A stretch of DNA of 63,860 nucleotides from a virus, in IMG/VR virus record IMGVR_UViG_3300046366_000135, positions 1 through 63,860 of that record, one strand, 5' to 3'. Every line of letters begins with the position of its first letter. Within the stretch, counting starts at the first letter, position 1. The notes beneath the pieces are model-generated. The model was given only the letters and a program-made list of their open reading frames with translations. It was not told where the DNA came from and did no database searches. Positions 7,272 to 15,410 of the stretch are shown here, piece by piece. A program made the translations under genes and the position numbers.

Positions 7272-9046
7272 CGAATTATTTTTGATCCGTCCTCAGTCTT
7301 TACGACCTCAATTGTGTTTGTGTATAAGTGACTTTCGTTCAAATGACTGATAAAGTAAACTGCTTTATCCTTGGAAATCTGTGTGAAGATTTCCCGGATA
7401 GAATCAAGACCATCTTGGTCTAGTCCTATCATGGATTCATCAAAGATTATCAAAGAAGCTTTTGGAGCAATCAATTTAGCTAAGGCAAGTTGGAGGGCAA
7501 GTTCAACCCTAGCTTTTTCTCCCCCTGAAAGATTGCCATAAGGTACACTATCTCCGGTTAATCGCCAAATTTCCAGCTCACTTTTTGTCAACTTTTTCGA
7601 CAAATCCATCGAAAATCTCAAACCAAAGCCAAAAAGTTGACCATAATAACTGATGTATTGATTGAGTTTTTGGAAATAAGACTGAGTAATGTGGGATTTA
7701 AGAGCATTCACCCCTAAAGACTTTACCCAATAATCAGCTTTTACTTTTTCAGTTTCGATTTCCAAAATATCATTTTGGCATTCTTCAATAGCAACCTGAG
7801 CAGAGTATAATTTTTCAGCTAGGTCTGCAAGCCATTGTACAAAATTAGGTTTTGGGGCGTTTTTATGTCTATCTACAGCTTGTTCAGCAGCTACGGTTTT
7901 TGCTTCTAACTTAGCAGTTTCTAAAGCCCAGCGATTATGTTTCTGATCAAACTCTTGTCTAAGCCTGTCAACATTAATAATGTAGCCTTGATACTCATTA
8001 ATCAAATACTCAAGCTTACTTCTTTTCTCAGAGAATTGATTGATTATATCTCCACTAGGCCAATCAGACATAATAGATTCCCCTACTAGTCTCCAAGTGG
8101 CGTATTCGCGTAAGTATTTTTCGTTCAAATCAGCCCAAACCTGCTCATCAACTGTACTTTGCCCACACTTAGGACAAGTAGTTTCAGGTTCTTTCGGCAC
8201 ATTCCTATGATGATTAGCTAATTCCTGCTCCTTTAACTTGACTTTAGTGCCTAATTGATTAACTTCAGACTTTACTAGCTCAAGTTCTTTTTTCGCCTGT
8301 TCTAAAGTTTCCTCGTACTCTGAAGTATCAATAGTCTCATGCTGAGGTTCAGAATTTACATGATTCCTCAACTCAGCCAAACAAAGACGATGCTCAGTTT
8401 CCAAACGCACCAAGATGTCAGCTTGCTCTGCCTCAAAAACTTCTTTGCGTTGCTGGACTGTACCCCCCTCAAGTCTTAAATTCTCTAGTTCCCGATTTAG
8501 GGACTCTAGTTTGGATTTTTGAACTGCTAGAGCCGTATTGAGTTCTTGAGACTTTTGTTTTACTTTTTCACCCAACTGATCAACCCAATCCAACTCAAAC
8601 AAAGTCTCGAAAAATTCACGTCTTTCCTTCTCAGAATAATCAGCTATTCTGACCCCACGTTGAGCCATCAGCACCGAGTTTAGAAACTGCATAGGAGTAA
8701 GTCCCAACACATCAATAATTCGCTGCTGAGTGTCCTTTTTGTACAGCCCTTGGTTTACTCTATTCTCAAGTAAAAGTAACTCTTTTGAATTTCTAGTAAC
8801 TTGGTAGGAGTTATCATTCAATACAAAATGTAAAGAAACTTCAATGGGTTCACCAGATTGACTTTCAACCACTGAACCAGTCTTCAAGGACTCTCCATAA
8901 AGACACCAAAACATTGCTTCAAACAATGAAGTCTTGCCAGCACCATTTTTACCAATAACTTGATGGATACCTGTATCATCCAGATCAAAAACCACTTTGT
9001 TCTTGAATGAACGAAATCCTTTTATTGAAACGTAAGTGAAAATCAT
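7268..9046 (-). CDS. Recombination endonuclease subunit, SbcC/Rad50/T4 gp46-like
   Basis: 592 residues. ABC-type ATPase halves flank a long coiled coil. Walker A is IGKNGAGKTS (32-40); a zinc hook CPKCGQ (C291, C294) lies in the middle of charged heptad-rich helices; the signature LSGGEKARVELALQ begins at 506 and Walker B IIFDESMIGLD at about 533. With the SbcD/gp47 partner immediately upstream (4-base overlap) it forms the Mre11-Rad50-type complex that resects double-strand ends for recombination-dependent replication. Length matches phage gp46 proteins. Confidence 0.93.
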   Translation of the reverse strand: MIFTYVSIKGFRSFKNKVVFDLDDTGIHQVIGKNGAGKTSLFEAMFWCLYGESLKTGSVVESQSGEPIEVSLHFVLNDNSYQVTRNSKELLLLENRVNQGLYKKDTQQRIIDVLGLTPMQFLNSVLMAQRGVRIADYSEKERREFFETLFELDWVDQLGEKVKQKSQELNTALAVQKSKLESLNRELENLRLEGGTVQQRKEVFEAEQADILVRLETEHRLCLAELRNHVNSEPQHETIDTSEYEETLEQAKKELELVKSEVNQLGTKVKLKEQELANHHRNVPKEPETTCPKCGQSTVDEQVWADLNEKYLREYATWRLVGESIMSDWPSGDIINQFSEKRSKLEYLINEYQGYIINVDRLRQEFDQKHNRWALETAKLEAKTVAAEQAVDRHKNAPKPNFVQWLADLAEKLYSAQVAIEECQNDILEIETEKVKADYWVKSLGVNALKSHITQSYFQKLNQYISYYGQLFGFGLRFSMDLSKKLTKSELEIWRLTGDSVPYGNLSGGEKARVELALQLALAKLIAPKASLIIFDESMIGLDQDGLDSIREIFTQISKDKAVYFISHLNESHLYTNTIEVVKTEDGSKIIR

Positions 9047-9951
9047 TGTAGGTATGATTTGATGTATTCAAGAAGAGAGTTATCACCACAGTATTCACCA
9101 AGTATTTGTACCTTATCGTTTGTTTGATAAACTTCAGTCAATTCTTCAGTATTTTCAGTAAGAACTACAACCCCTTGTAAAGAAGCTACAGACTGAGCAA
9201 CTTCTGGATAATTCAACTTAATAGGTTCCCAACTGTCATCTTGAGTATCGTAGAGGTAAATGAACTTATCCTGACCAAAGTCCCCAGCGTCATGTTGATA
9301 AGGATTACCCATTACGATGAGGTTACTGTCTTGACTAGGCTTATGGATATGCCCACACATCACCCAATCAAACTTATACCCATCCAAATCTACATCAGGC
9401 GGGAGGTTAAGGGCATTACCTTGAGGGGTTTGATGCATGACTAAGATATTTCTAGTCATATCACGGCTCTGATACCTATGTAAAATATAATCCAAATAGT
9501 CATTAAAGTCCTGCCCAGAGTTGAAATAAGGCACAAACCACAAAGTAGTACCAAAATTCATGGCAAACTTTTGATTGTCCATTAGATTAAAGTTATGACA
9601 GGCTTGATCAAGACTCCATAAAGAAGTTTTAGGGTAAAGATAATCACCCTCGTCATCAGGATTAAATAGAGCTTTTGTGGCTAAATCATGGTTCCCAGAA
9701 ATCGCAAAAATCTCAACATCTGGAAATTCATTTAAACGCTCAATTGACCAATTCAAAGCATCAATATTCACATTCAAAGGTTGATCAAACCAATCACCGC
9801 CAAAAATGACTTTAGCCCTATGTGTTCTTGCTGTCTCTAGGACTTGGTAAAGTATAGCCAAACCTAAATACAGCATATCTTTACGAGTACCATCTTGAGC
9901 TTTGAGTACGCCAGTTCCTAAATGAAGATCAGAGAAAAATATTAGTTTCAT
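9043..9951 (-). CDS. Recombination endonuclease subunit, SbcD/Mre11/T4 gp47-like
   Basis: 302 residues. All calcineurin-like nuclease motifs are present: FFSDLHLG (D8, H10), FGGDWFDQP (51-59), ISGNHD (85-89), an HQTPQG motif, and MCGHIHKP followed by GNPYQH. These bind two Mn ions. Its stop overlaps the start of the gp46-like gene, and the two products should act as one complex. Assignment is secure at family level. Confidence 0.93.
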   Translation of the reverse strand: MKLIFFSDLHLGTGVLKAQDGTRKDMLYLGLAILYQVLETARTHRAKVIFGGDWFDQPLNVNIDALNWSIERLNEFPDVEIFAISGNHDLATKALFNPDDEGDYLYPKTSLWSLDQACHNFNLMDNQKFAMNFGTTLWFVPYFNSGQDFNDYLDYILHRYQSRDMTRNILVMHQTPQGNALNLPPDVDLDGYKFDWVMCGHIHKPSQDSNLIVMGNPYQHDAGDFGQDKFIYLYDTQDDSWEPIKLNYPEVAQSVASLQGVVVLTENTEELTEVYQTNDKVQILGEYCGDNSLLEYIKSYLQ

Positions 9952-9963
9952 TGCTGCTTAGTT

Positions 9964-10419
9964 TTAGATTAAAGTCTTTTTGTACTCTACCAAACTCACC
10001 CCACTAACTTTGGCTAATACCTCTTTTTGTTGCTTTCTAAGTGCTTGTATTTCTAGCTCCAACATAGCCGCCATTTCTCGGTGAATATCACATTCTGGTG
10101 CTCTTAGGATATATTTCTTATCATCGTGGTGGCTCAGTTGTTTCTTGTTGCCTTTGGCATCCTGCACCATGAAATTACCATCCTTTCTAATACCTATCAC
10201 AGTTAAGATACCATCACCATACATATTGGGCAAAGCCTCAATCACAAATGGTTTGAATGTCTGATTTTCTTTAATGAAATCATCAATCCACTTCTTTACA
10301 GAGGTAAAGCTTTTTCTGGTTTTGTCAACATCATAATGATCCGACACACAGTAGAAACTCTCTGAATCAGTATCAAAGTAAATTTCCCAACCACAATATG
10401 TTTCAATTAGTACTCTCAT
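9964..10419 (-). CDS. Hypothetical protein
   Basis: 151 residues. The first 110 look beta-rich, with ILTVIGIRKDGNFMVQDAKGNKKQLS resembling a small barrel; the last 40 form a charged helix (ECDIHREMAAMLELEIQALRKQ). It lies between the gp47-like gene and an unknown gene inside the replication block. No motif I can name. Confidence 0.6.
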   Translation of the reverse strand: MRVLIETYCGWEIYFDTDSESFYCVSDHYDVDKTRKSFTSVKKWIDDFIKENQTFKPFVIEALPNMYGDGILTVIGIRKDGNFMVQDAKGNKKQLSHHDDKKYILRAPECDIHREMAAMLELEIQALRKQQKEVLAKVSGVSLVEYKKTLI

Positions 10420-10856
10420 AACTCAATTTTTGTTTGAAACCTGACTACAATCTTGTGATTATGTAAGTCAGGTCGAATGTAAAATCTTTTTTTCCCTCGG
10501 TAAGAACCAATCTCAATCACAACCCCAGTGTAGAATTGACCAGTCCCGGATTTTAAATCCCATTTACTAGCCATTACCCTTACTCGATCTCCTATCTTTG
10601 GGGAGATTGTGTAACACTCATTCTTAGCTACCCAGTACTTTGTAGGATCAAATATTACCTCACCTTTGTCATTAAGGACTTTTTTTGGGTGCCAGAGTGG
10701 GCTTCTGTTTTTCCTAGAGAATCCGTAATGATTCAGTAATTTTTTGGGGAGCTTACATTCAGGGAACTCTTTTTGCAGATCGAATATCAATTTCCTAGCT
10801 TCTTTTTCTGGAAGTTCTAATGCAAAAAGCTTTTCGTACTCAGATTTAAGCTGCAT
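10416..10856 (-). CDS. Hypothetical protein
   Basis: 146 residues if started at the ATG at 10856 (MQLKSEYEKLFALELPEKEA), which keeps the overlap with the upstream exonuclease gene to 11 bases; a longer frame reaches an ATG at 10901. The C-terminal part, IGDRVRVMASKWDLKSGTG...YTGVVIEIG, looks like a small SH3- or KOW-like beta domain. Function unknown. Confidence 0.6.
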   Translation of the reverse strand: MQLKSEYEKLFALELPEKEARKLIFDLQKEFPECKLPKKLLNHYGFSRKNRSPLWHPKKVLNDKGEVIFDPTKYWVAKNECYTISPKIGDRVRVMASKWDLKSGTGQFYTGVVIEIGSYRGKKRFYIRPDLHNHKIVVRFQTKIEL

Positions 10857-11706
10857 CCTCATCAAATTTTTTACCAAAAAACTCTGAAAACTTTTCAACA
10901 AATTCTTCTAAAGCTTCACCTCTAACATAATCAATGTAATTACCCCAACTGTAGAAAGTCAAACGCCAATTTCTATCGGCCCTATCGTACAACTCATCAA
11001 GTAGTTCTTCTTGCGCTAATTGCTTCTCAGATAAAGCACGATCAAAAAACCATTGGTAGTTAATAGATTCACCTGTAACAATCTCATCAGCCACAACATC
11101 TAACAATTCAAACCAATCAATCTTTTTAAATTGTGATGGCTTAATTACTGAGGGGATTTTATCTGATTTACATCCCAACAAAATCTTTTCCATTATCGGC
11201 TCAACCAATTCCCTACGATCTAGGCTAGTTAGTTGAAACCAACCTACTGGATTTGTGTATTTGTAGAATCGTTGAGCTGGATGACGCAAAATCGTTTTCC
11301 AGTCATTATCATTAGAGACAAACCAGCAATCTGATAATTGGGTAGACATCAAATAGGCCAGATCATCAGCCTCAAGACCGTCTACCCCAAAATTAATAAT
11401 AGTGGACTTCTCACCAATCAAGCGAATAGCATCCATCTTGATTGACTTGTAGTGCTCATGGTCAGGACGACCTGCCTTGTATTCTGGAAATAGCCGATAA
11501 CGAAAAGACTTACCAATATCGTGAACTAAAACTACCTTGACATTGCTAATTCCAATCAGTCTGGCCTGTAGATTTTGTACAGCTCGTATTGTTAGATCAG
11601 CTAAAAACTCAGCAGTAAGTTGTTCCTCAGAAACATACTTTCTCTGAACGTAGTAATTAGCCATTAACAAACAGGATGAATCAACGACCAAGTATTCTGG
11701 CAGCAT
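10846..11706 (-). CDS. 5'-3' exonuclease / RNase H (FEN family)
   Basis: 286 residues. Flap-nuclease acidic clusters are clear: VVDSSCLL (D9), VHDIGKSFRYR (D63) with the helical-arch basic residues of PEYKAGRP, DGLEADDLAYL (E112, D114, D115), SNDNDWKTIL (D133, D135), and a helix-hairpin-helix-like LGCKSDKIPSV. Family members such as T4 RNase H remove RNA primers and 5' flaps during lagging-strand synthesis. It sits in the replication operon near polymerase, which fits that role. Confidence 0.88.
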   Translation of the reverse strand: MLPEYLVVDSSCLLMANYYVQRKYVSEEQLTAEFLADLTIRAVQNLQARLIGISNVKVVLVHDIGKSFRYRLFPEYKAGRPDHEHYKSIKMDAIRLIGEKSTIINFGVDGLEADDLAYLMSTQLSDCWFVSNDNDWKTILRHPAQRFYKYTNPVGWFQLTSLDRRELVEPIMEKILLGCKSDKIPSVIKPSQFKKIDWFELLDVVADEIVTGESINYQWFFDRALSEKQLAQEELLDELYDRADRNWRLTFYSWGNYIDYVRGEALEEFVEKFSEFFGKKFDEDAA

Positions 11707-12022
11707 GTTCTTTGAAATTTAATGAGTTAATGAATGAAGACGCTATAAAGAAAGCCTGATCTTCTGCTTTATGTATGAATAACATCCCAGAGTGAGGACT
11801 AGCATCTACATAGTTTTTGACAAAATATTTATTTAAGCAGGGTACAGCTAATCCTGAGAATATAGCAGCACCTAATAGAGCCTCAATAACTGTTTCAATT
11901 TTACCTAAATCTAAGTTCATTGATGCAGCAGCGTTGGCTGACTCTATAGCTATTTTTAAAGCCTCAACTAGATTTTTTGGAAATTCTGAGTTGATTTGGG
12001 TCAACCCTTGTGGCTGTCTCAT
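11681..12022 (-). CDS. Hypothetical protein
   Basis: 113 residues, mostly helical, with an alanine-rich centre (AIESANAAASMNLDLG...ALLGAAIFSGLAVP) that is only mildly hydrophobic. It overlaps neighbours on both sides (26 bases with the exonuclease gene, 59 with the NinB-like gene). Function unknown. Confidence 0.55.
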   Translation of the reverse strand: MRQPQGLTQINSEFPKNLVEALKIAIESANAAASMNLDLGKIETVIEALLGAAIFSGLAVPCLNKYFVKNYVDASPHSGMLFIHKAEDQAFFIASSFINSLNFKEHAARILGR

Positions 12023-12530
12023 CTACTTTTAATTTAAGTTCGTAACCAAATACCTCAGCGTAATGCTGAATACACATCTCAACAAGAAGGGAAAACCAAA
12101 TAGTGTCAAATTGAGAACTCCTTGGCTTAACATTTGCCAAGATGCTGGGGTCATGCCCCTGTTCTTTCATTTTAAGTTTAAGAAATTCAACACTAGGCTG
12201 AAGGGTTTCAAAAACAATAGAACCCTTCACCACTAATGTAGGACGTATACCGAATATCTTATATAAATTGTATTCGTGAATTTCGCCCTCTGTCCAAATT
12301 TCACCGTTTTCCTTATGGTATTTCATTACTTGACGAACAATAGCTCCCCAGTATAATCTGTTCTGCTCATTAGAACGAAGTGAAAAAGCTTTCTTAGTTG
12401 CTAGTCCTTGGGTGCCTTTTCCGATCTGATCTTCTAACTCAAGTGCTGCGTATGTTGGAGAATCAACAACAAAGCAAATCTTGTTGTCAATTTTTTCCCA
12501 ATGCCCATTAAATTGAGTACCATCTTTCAT
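11964..12530 (-). CDS. NinB-like recombination protein (putative)
   Basis: 188 residues from the ATG at 12530. A TTG at 12584 would extend it by 18 residues, but translation would then start upstream of a strong terminator hairpin, so ATG is preferred. The block LRSNEQNRLYWGAIVRQVM followed by WTEGEIHEYNLYKIFG, and a late CIQHYAEVFGYEL helix, follow the pattern of phage NinB-type proteins (xxxQNRxxWG...E.HE...). NinB binds ssDNA and acts in recombination. Placement beside an ssDNA-binding candidate agrees. The match is from memory of the pattern, so moderate. Confidence 0.5.
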   Translation of the reverse strand: MKDGTQFNGHWEKIDNKICFVVDSPTYAALELEDQIGKGTQGLATKKAFSLRSNEQNRLYWGAIVRQVMKYHKENGEIWTEGEIHEYNLYKIFGIRPTLVVKGSIVFETLQPSVEFLKLKMKEQGHDPSILANVKPRSSQFDTIWFSLLVEMCIQHYAEVFGYELKLKVDETATRVDPNQLRISKKSS

Positions 12531-12533
12531 AAT

Positions 12534-12569
12534 AAAAATGTTCAGGGGCAAGTTTACTCCCTGCCCCTG
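12534..12569 (-). terminator. Intrinsic terminator after the ssDNA-binding gene
   Basis: Perfect 8-bp GC-rich inverted repeat, CAGGGGCA at 12543-12550 and TGCCCCTG at 12562-12569, loop of 11. On the minus strand the stem is followed by AACATTTTT. It would end transcripts of the 12593-13366 gene, which also has its own promoter. Confidence 0.65.
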
Positions 12570-12592
12570 TGTTGACGTAATCAAACGGTTAA

Positions 12593-13366
12593 TTAGGATT
12601 TCTTTGCGAGGGCAGCAGCCAGAGAGGATTTAGGCTTAGCAATTTCTTGCTTAGGAGTTTCACCAGCTTTCACAGGTTTGTCAGCACCTTCAAATTTCCA
12701 ACGAAGCATAGCCTCACAGTACTCAGAAGTATCCATCCGATCTTTCACACTCTTCACCATGTCAACCTCAGCCAGAGCAGCCAATTCAACCTCAGTGAGA
12801 GTGTAAGTTTTCTTACTCTGTTCAAAGAAATAGTTACGACCGTTCTGATTACCGGGTTTTGGCTCGCTATAACAGCGAATGATGTACTTAGTCCAATCCT
12901 CTGGATCAGCCATTGGGCTTTGAATCATACCATTAATCTGGATGATCATTGAGGGAGTTGCAACAGCAAATTTCAATCCCTTGGAAAGGAAAGCTTTCCC
13001 GTCCCATTCCAGTTCAATCACAGGAAAGACATAGGATTCAGAAAAATTGAAAGATTTGAAATCTTTCAAAATCTCTTTAATTTGTGGGTTTGAACGAAGT
13101 TGCTGAATTTCATCCCAAAGATCACGACCAGCACAAGGCAAACCAACGGAGCTTGGGGACAGGACACGCTCCCCATCAAAAAACCAGCTATATTCAGGCT
13201 GACAAAATAAACCGTCATGCTTTTCTGTTACGTCAAGCATCAAAAAATACACCTCTTTTTGTTTTCCATCCTTACCAATTTGGTTAAGGTAAATAACCGA
13301 GGAGTCACTTTGTTTTTCCTCAATTTGTTGCTTCAATTGAGTCAATTTACTCAGATCAAGTGCCAT
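12593..13366 (-). CDS. Putative single-stranded DNA-binding protein
   Basis: 257 residues. A 200-residue beta-rich body with aromatic and basic residues is followed by a flexible C-terminal tail rich in lysine, proline and alanine (KPVKAGETPKQEIAKPKSS). Its own promoter, own terminator and place between the polymerase and a NinB-like protein fit an abundant gp32-like protein. Against this, the tail is basic rather than acidic and no gp32 zinc motif is visible. I treat the function as inferred from context. Confidence 0.4.
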   Translation of the reverse strand: MALDLSKLTQLKQQIEEKQSDSSVIYLNQIGKDGKQKEVYFLMLDVTEKHDGLFCQPEYSWFFDGERVLSPSSVGLPCAGRDLWDEIQQLRSNPQIKEILKDFKSFNFSESYVFPVIELEWDGKAFLSKGLKFAVATPSMIIQINGMIQSPMADPEDWTKYIIRCYSEPKPGNQNGRNYFFEQSKKTYTLTEVELAALAEVDMVKSVKDRMDTSEYCEAMLRWKFEGADKPVKAGETPKQEIAKPKSSLAAALAKKS

Positions 13367-13398
13367 TTGTTTTTGTTTTTAAGTTATTAATGATGAAA

Positions 13399-13429
13399 CA
13401 AAAGTATAAAATAAATCCCAGAAAGTCAA
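13399..13429 (-). promoter_or_regulatory. Bacteroidetes-type promoter for 12593-13366
   Basis: On the minus strand TTGACT (its TTG at 13427-13429) is followed after 20 bases by TACTTTTG (13399-13406), matching the -33 and TAnnTTTG -7 elements of Bacteroidetes housekeeping promoters. The start codon is about 33 bases downstream of the -7 box. The same TTGACT-N20-TAnnTTTG design recurs at 19216-19246 and 25193-25223. Confidence 0.7.
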
Positions 13430-14484
13430 GATAAAATTGAAAATTTTGAGATTATCTCTTCAACAGAACTTTCTTCCATGTCTGCCCATGACTTTTCAGT
13501 AAAACTCCAATCTACTTTCATAGGCACAACACATTTCTCTTTATCCATGTCAATGTACAACTCAGCCATTGGGTCAATCATAACATCGTTATAAATTGGC
13601 AACAAAGTTTTCACCCAATCCTTACGAATGTATGGATAAACTGCATCATGGATTGTATTGCTGAATCTTCCAAGATGACGTGGAATTAGTTTTGTTAGCA
13701 CAGACATCCCAAATACAGTCCATTCCCCAGCAGACCCCTGAATTGGGGAGTTAATTGCAGCCCTTTTTGCAGCAGACCTTTCGCTTGAAACATATGAATC
13801 AATCATTGGAAGTCTACGTTTCCTACCATAAAGAGTACGAACGTATTTGTATGTCTGGGCTTTTAACTCATACTCACTATGCCAAAATGGGAGCCTAGCG
13901 TAAGTACCAAAGATAGCTTTTTTGTGTTCTCTAGCTATTTCTATAGGCAATAATTTACCGTTTGTAGCTTGCCGATAATATTCTTGATACCCCTCATCTG
14001 AAATATCGTAGACAATACCAAAATTGGCAGTTTTTCCATCCTGACGGTTCTGCTTAAATTTATCTGGATTGCTAGTTTTCAACTCAAGAAATTCTTCAAT
14101 AGTAAGTCCTGCAATAGAAGCCCCAGTGATTGTGTGAAGGTCTAGCCCACTCAGATATGCCTCTTGCATATTTGGATCACTGCTAAAATTAGCAATCATA
14201 CGAAGTTCTGCTTGCGAATAGTCAGCCTGTAAGAAAGCCCATTCACCCTGTGTATCCATAGGAGGAGTAACAAAACATTTCTTAGGTGCTTTGATAGCCC
14301 AGTTTAGCATGTCTGAGTCCTTGATAGGACTACGTGCAATTACGTTCTGTAGGTTTGGATTACCTGAGCTATTATGGCTGACAATCCCATTACCTACATA
14401 AGAATGATCAACAGCTACAGTTATATCTGCTACTGTTTTCATCCCTATTGAAGTAATCCTTTTGATTTTAGATTTTGTAAACAT
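13426..14484 (-). CDS. DNA polymerase I C-terminal part with C-half of a split intein
   Basis: 352 residues. Residues 1-38 are an intein C-half ending VADITVAVDHSYVGNGIVSHN (block F and block G with the terminal His-Asn). The C-extein starts SSGNPNLQN, exactly the continuation of the polymerase motif TTTGRLSS-x-NPNLQN whose first part ends the 15400-17433 product. The extein holds polymerase motif A (ADYSQAELR), motif B (RQDGKTANFGIVYDISDEG) and motif C as TIHDAV, where family A enzymes usually have HDE. Fold and active site are complete only after trans-splicing. The start overlaps the endonuclease gene by 40 bases. Confidence 0.92.
   Translation of the reverse strand: MFTKSKIKRITSIGMKTVADITVAVDHSYVGNGIVSHNSSGNPNLQNVIARSPIKDSDMLNWAIKAPKKCFVTPPMDTQGEWAFLQADYSQAELRMIANFSSDPNMQEAYLSGLDLHTITGASIAGLTIEEFLELKTSNPDKFKQNRQDGKTANFGIVYDISDEGYQEYYRQATNGKLLPIEIAREHKKAIFGTYARLPFWHSEYELKAQTYKYVRTLYGRKRRLPMIDSYVSSERSAAKRAAINSPIQGSAGEWTVFGMSVLTKLIPRHLGRFSNTIHDAVYPYIRKDWVKTLLPIYNDVMIDPMAELYIDMDKEKCVVPMKVDWSFTEKSWADMEESSVEEIISKFSILS
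14371..14484 (-). other. Split intein, C-terminal fragment (38 residues)
   Basis: Encodes the first 38 residues of the 13426-14484 product. It has the hallmarks of an intein C-terminus: an aspartate in VADITVAVDHSYV, then GNGIVSHN, with Ser as the +1 extein nucleophile. Its length fits known split-intein C-halves (about 35-45 residues). Confidence 0.92.
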
Positions 14485-15410
14485 TGATTTACTTGTTTTC
14501 TTATGGTGGACAATTTCTCAGCGGGGGAAGTTATTCTATAAACAACGAAGTTATACTTTTTAGCTAGATTATCTTTGTGTTGATCATTAAGCCTAGAAGA
14601 TTCAGTATTATGATATATTTGAGGGTCTATCTCAATAAGAATATTAGTGCCCTCTAGCAAAATGTCATAATACTTATCCTCAATCCTATGCTCAAAAATA
14701 CAAATATAACCTAACTCAGAAAAAGCAGCACCAAACCTAAAATTCAACCTACTACCAGCAGGTCTACTATTAGGTAAGTCAATGCCTTTGTCCTTTGCAT
14801 ACGAATAATTATTCTTAGTCACATGCTTTAGAGTATCCCTTAGCGATAATAAATGATCATCCAATAGTAACAAAGTGTTATGTATTTCTACAGGATTCCT
14901 TTCACCTAATGTGGAATGCATACCAACTAAGTCCGTACCAAATACAGAGTCTAATTTCTTTAAGTTTAGAATAGTTGCATTGGATAGGAAATGTACATGT
15001 TTACCGTTTATAGGTAAGTCTATCCCATAATAATTTATGTTAGCTTCTACTGTCTGAGGAGCTACTTTAAGGTGCTTCGCAATTGAAAAAACAGTATAAT
15101 CCTTTAAAATTAACTCCTCTAATACTTGTTTATCCAATAAACATCTAGGAATTCCAGCATTTTTAGCATTAGAATTCTTTCTCTTTTGAGAGAACGAAAT
15201 CTTATCGCCAGCGAGTTTAGCTCTCTCATCTCTGGTATAGTGATGCCAGTAACTATAATTAAACATCCTAGCAGATACTCCTAACAATTCCCTAAACTTT
15301 TCTCTAGTGTAAAGCTCAGTAATGAAATAATGATCAAAGCATTCCTTAGTAAGTATCTTAACCGGGGTACTTATACCTGAAACAGTGATATGTTTAAACT
15401 CAATAACCAT
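14445..15410 (-). CDS. Free-standing Vsr-like homing endonuclease within the split intein locus
   Basis: 321 residues. Two helix-turn-helix-like stretches (SREKFRELLGVSAR region near 36-50, and TVFSIAKHLKVAPQTVEANI, 106-125) precede a C-terminal nuclease domain, NILIEIDPQIYHNTE (E260, D262, H267) and DQHKDNLAKKYNFVVYRI (276-292), in the Vsr/EDxHD pattern. The gene overlaps the polymerase N-part (11 bases) and C-part (40 bases). This arrangement, a split intein with a Vsr-like endonuclease gene between the halves, matches the fractured genes described from marine metagenomes. Its presumed target is the intact polymerase gene at the TTTGRL/SS codons. Confidence 0.85.
   Translation of the reverse strand: MVIEFKHITVSGISTPVKILTKECFDHYFITELYTREKFRELLGVSARMFNYSYWHHYTRDERAKLAGDKISFSQKRKNSNAKNAGIPRCLLDKQVLEELILKDYTVFSIAKHLKVAPQTVEANINYYGIDLPINGKHVHFLSNATILNLKKLDSVFGTDLVGMHSTLGERNPVEIHNTLLLLDDHLLSLRDTLKHVTKNNYSYAKDKGIDLPNSRPAGSRLNFRFGAAFSELGYICIFEHRIEDKYYDILLEGTNILIEIDPQIYHNTESSRLNDQHKDNLAKKYNFVVYRITSPAEKLSTIRKQVNQCLQNLKSKGLLQ

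Noticed and set aside
12530-12584. TTG start for the NinB-like gene at 12584
   Set aside because: It would place the strong terminator hairpin inside the coding region; the ATG at 12530 follows the hairpin directly.
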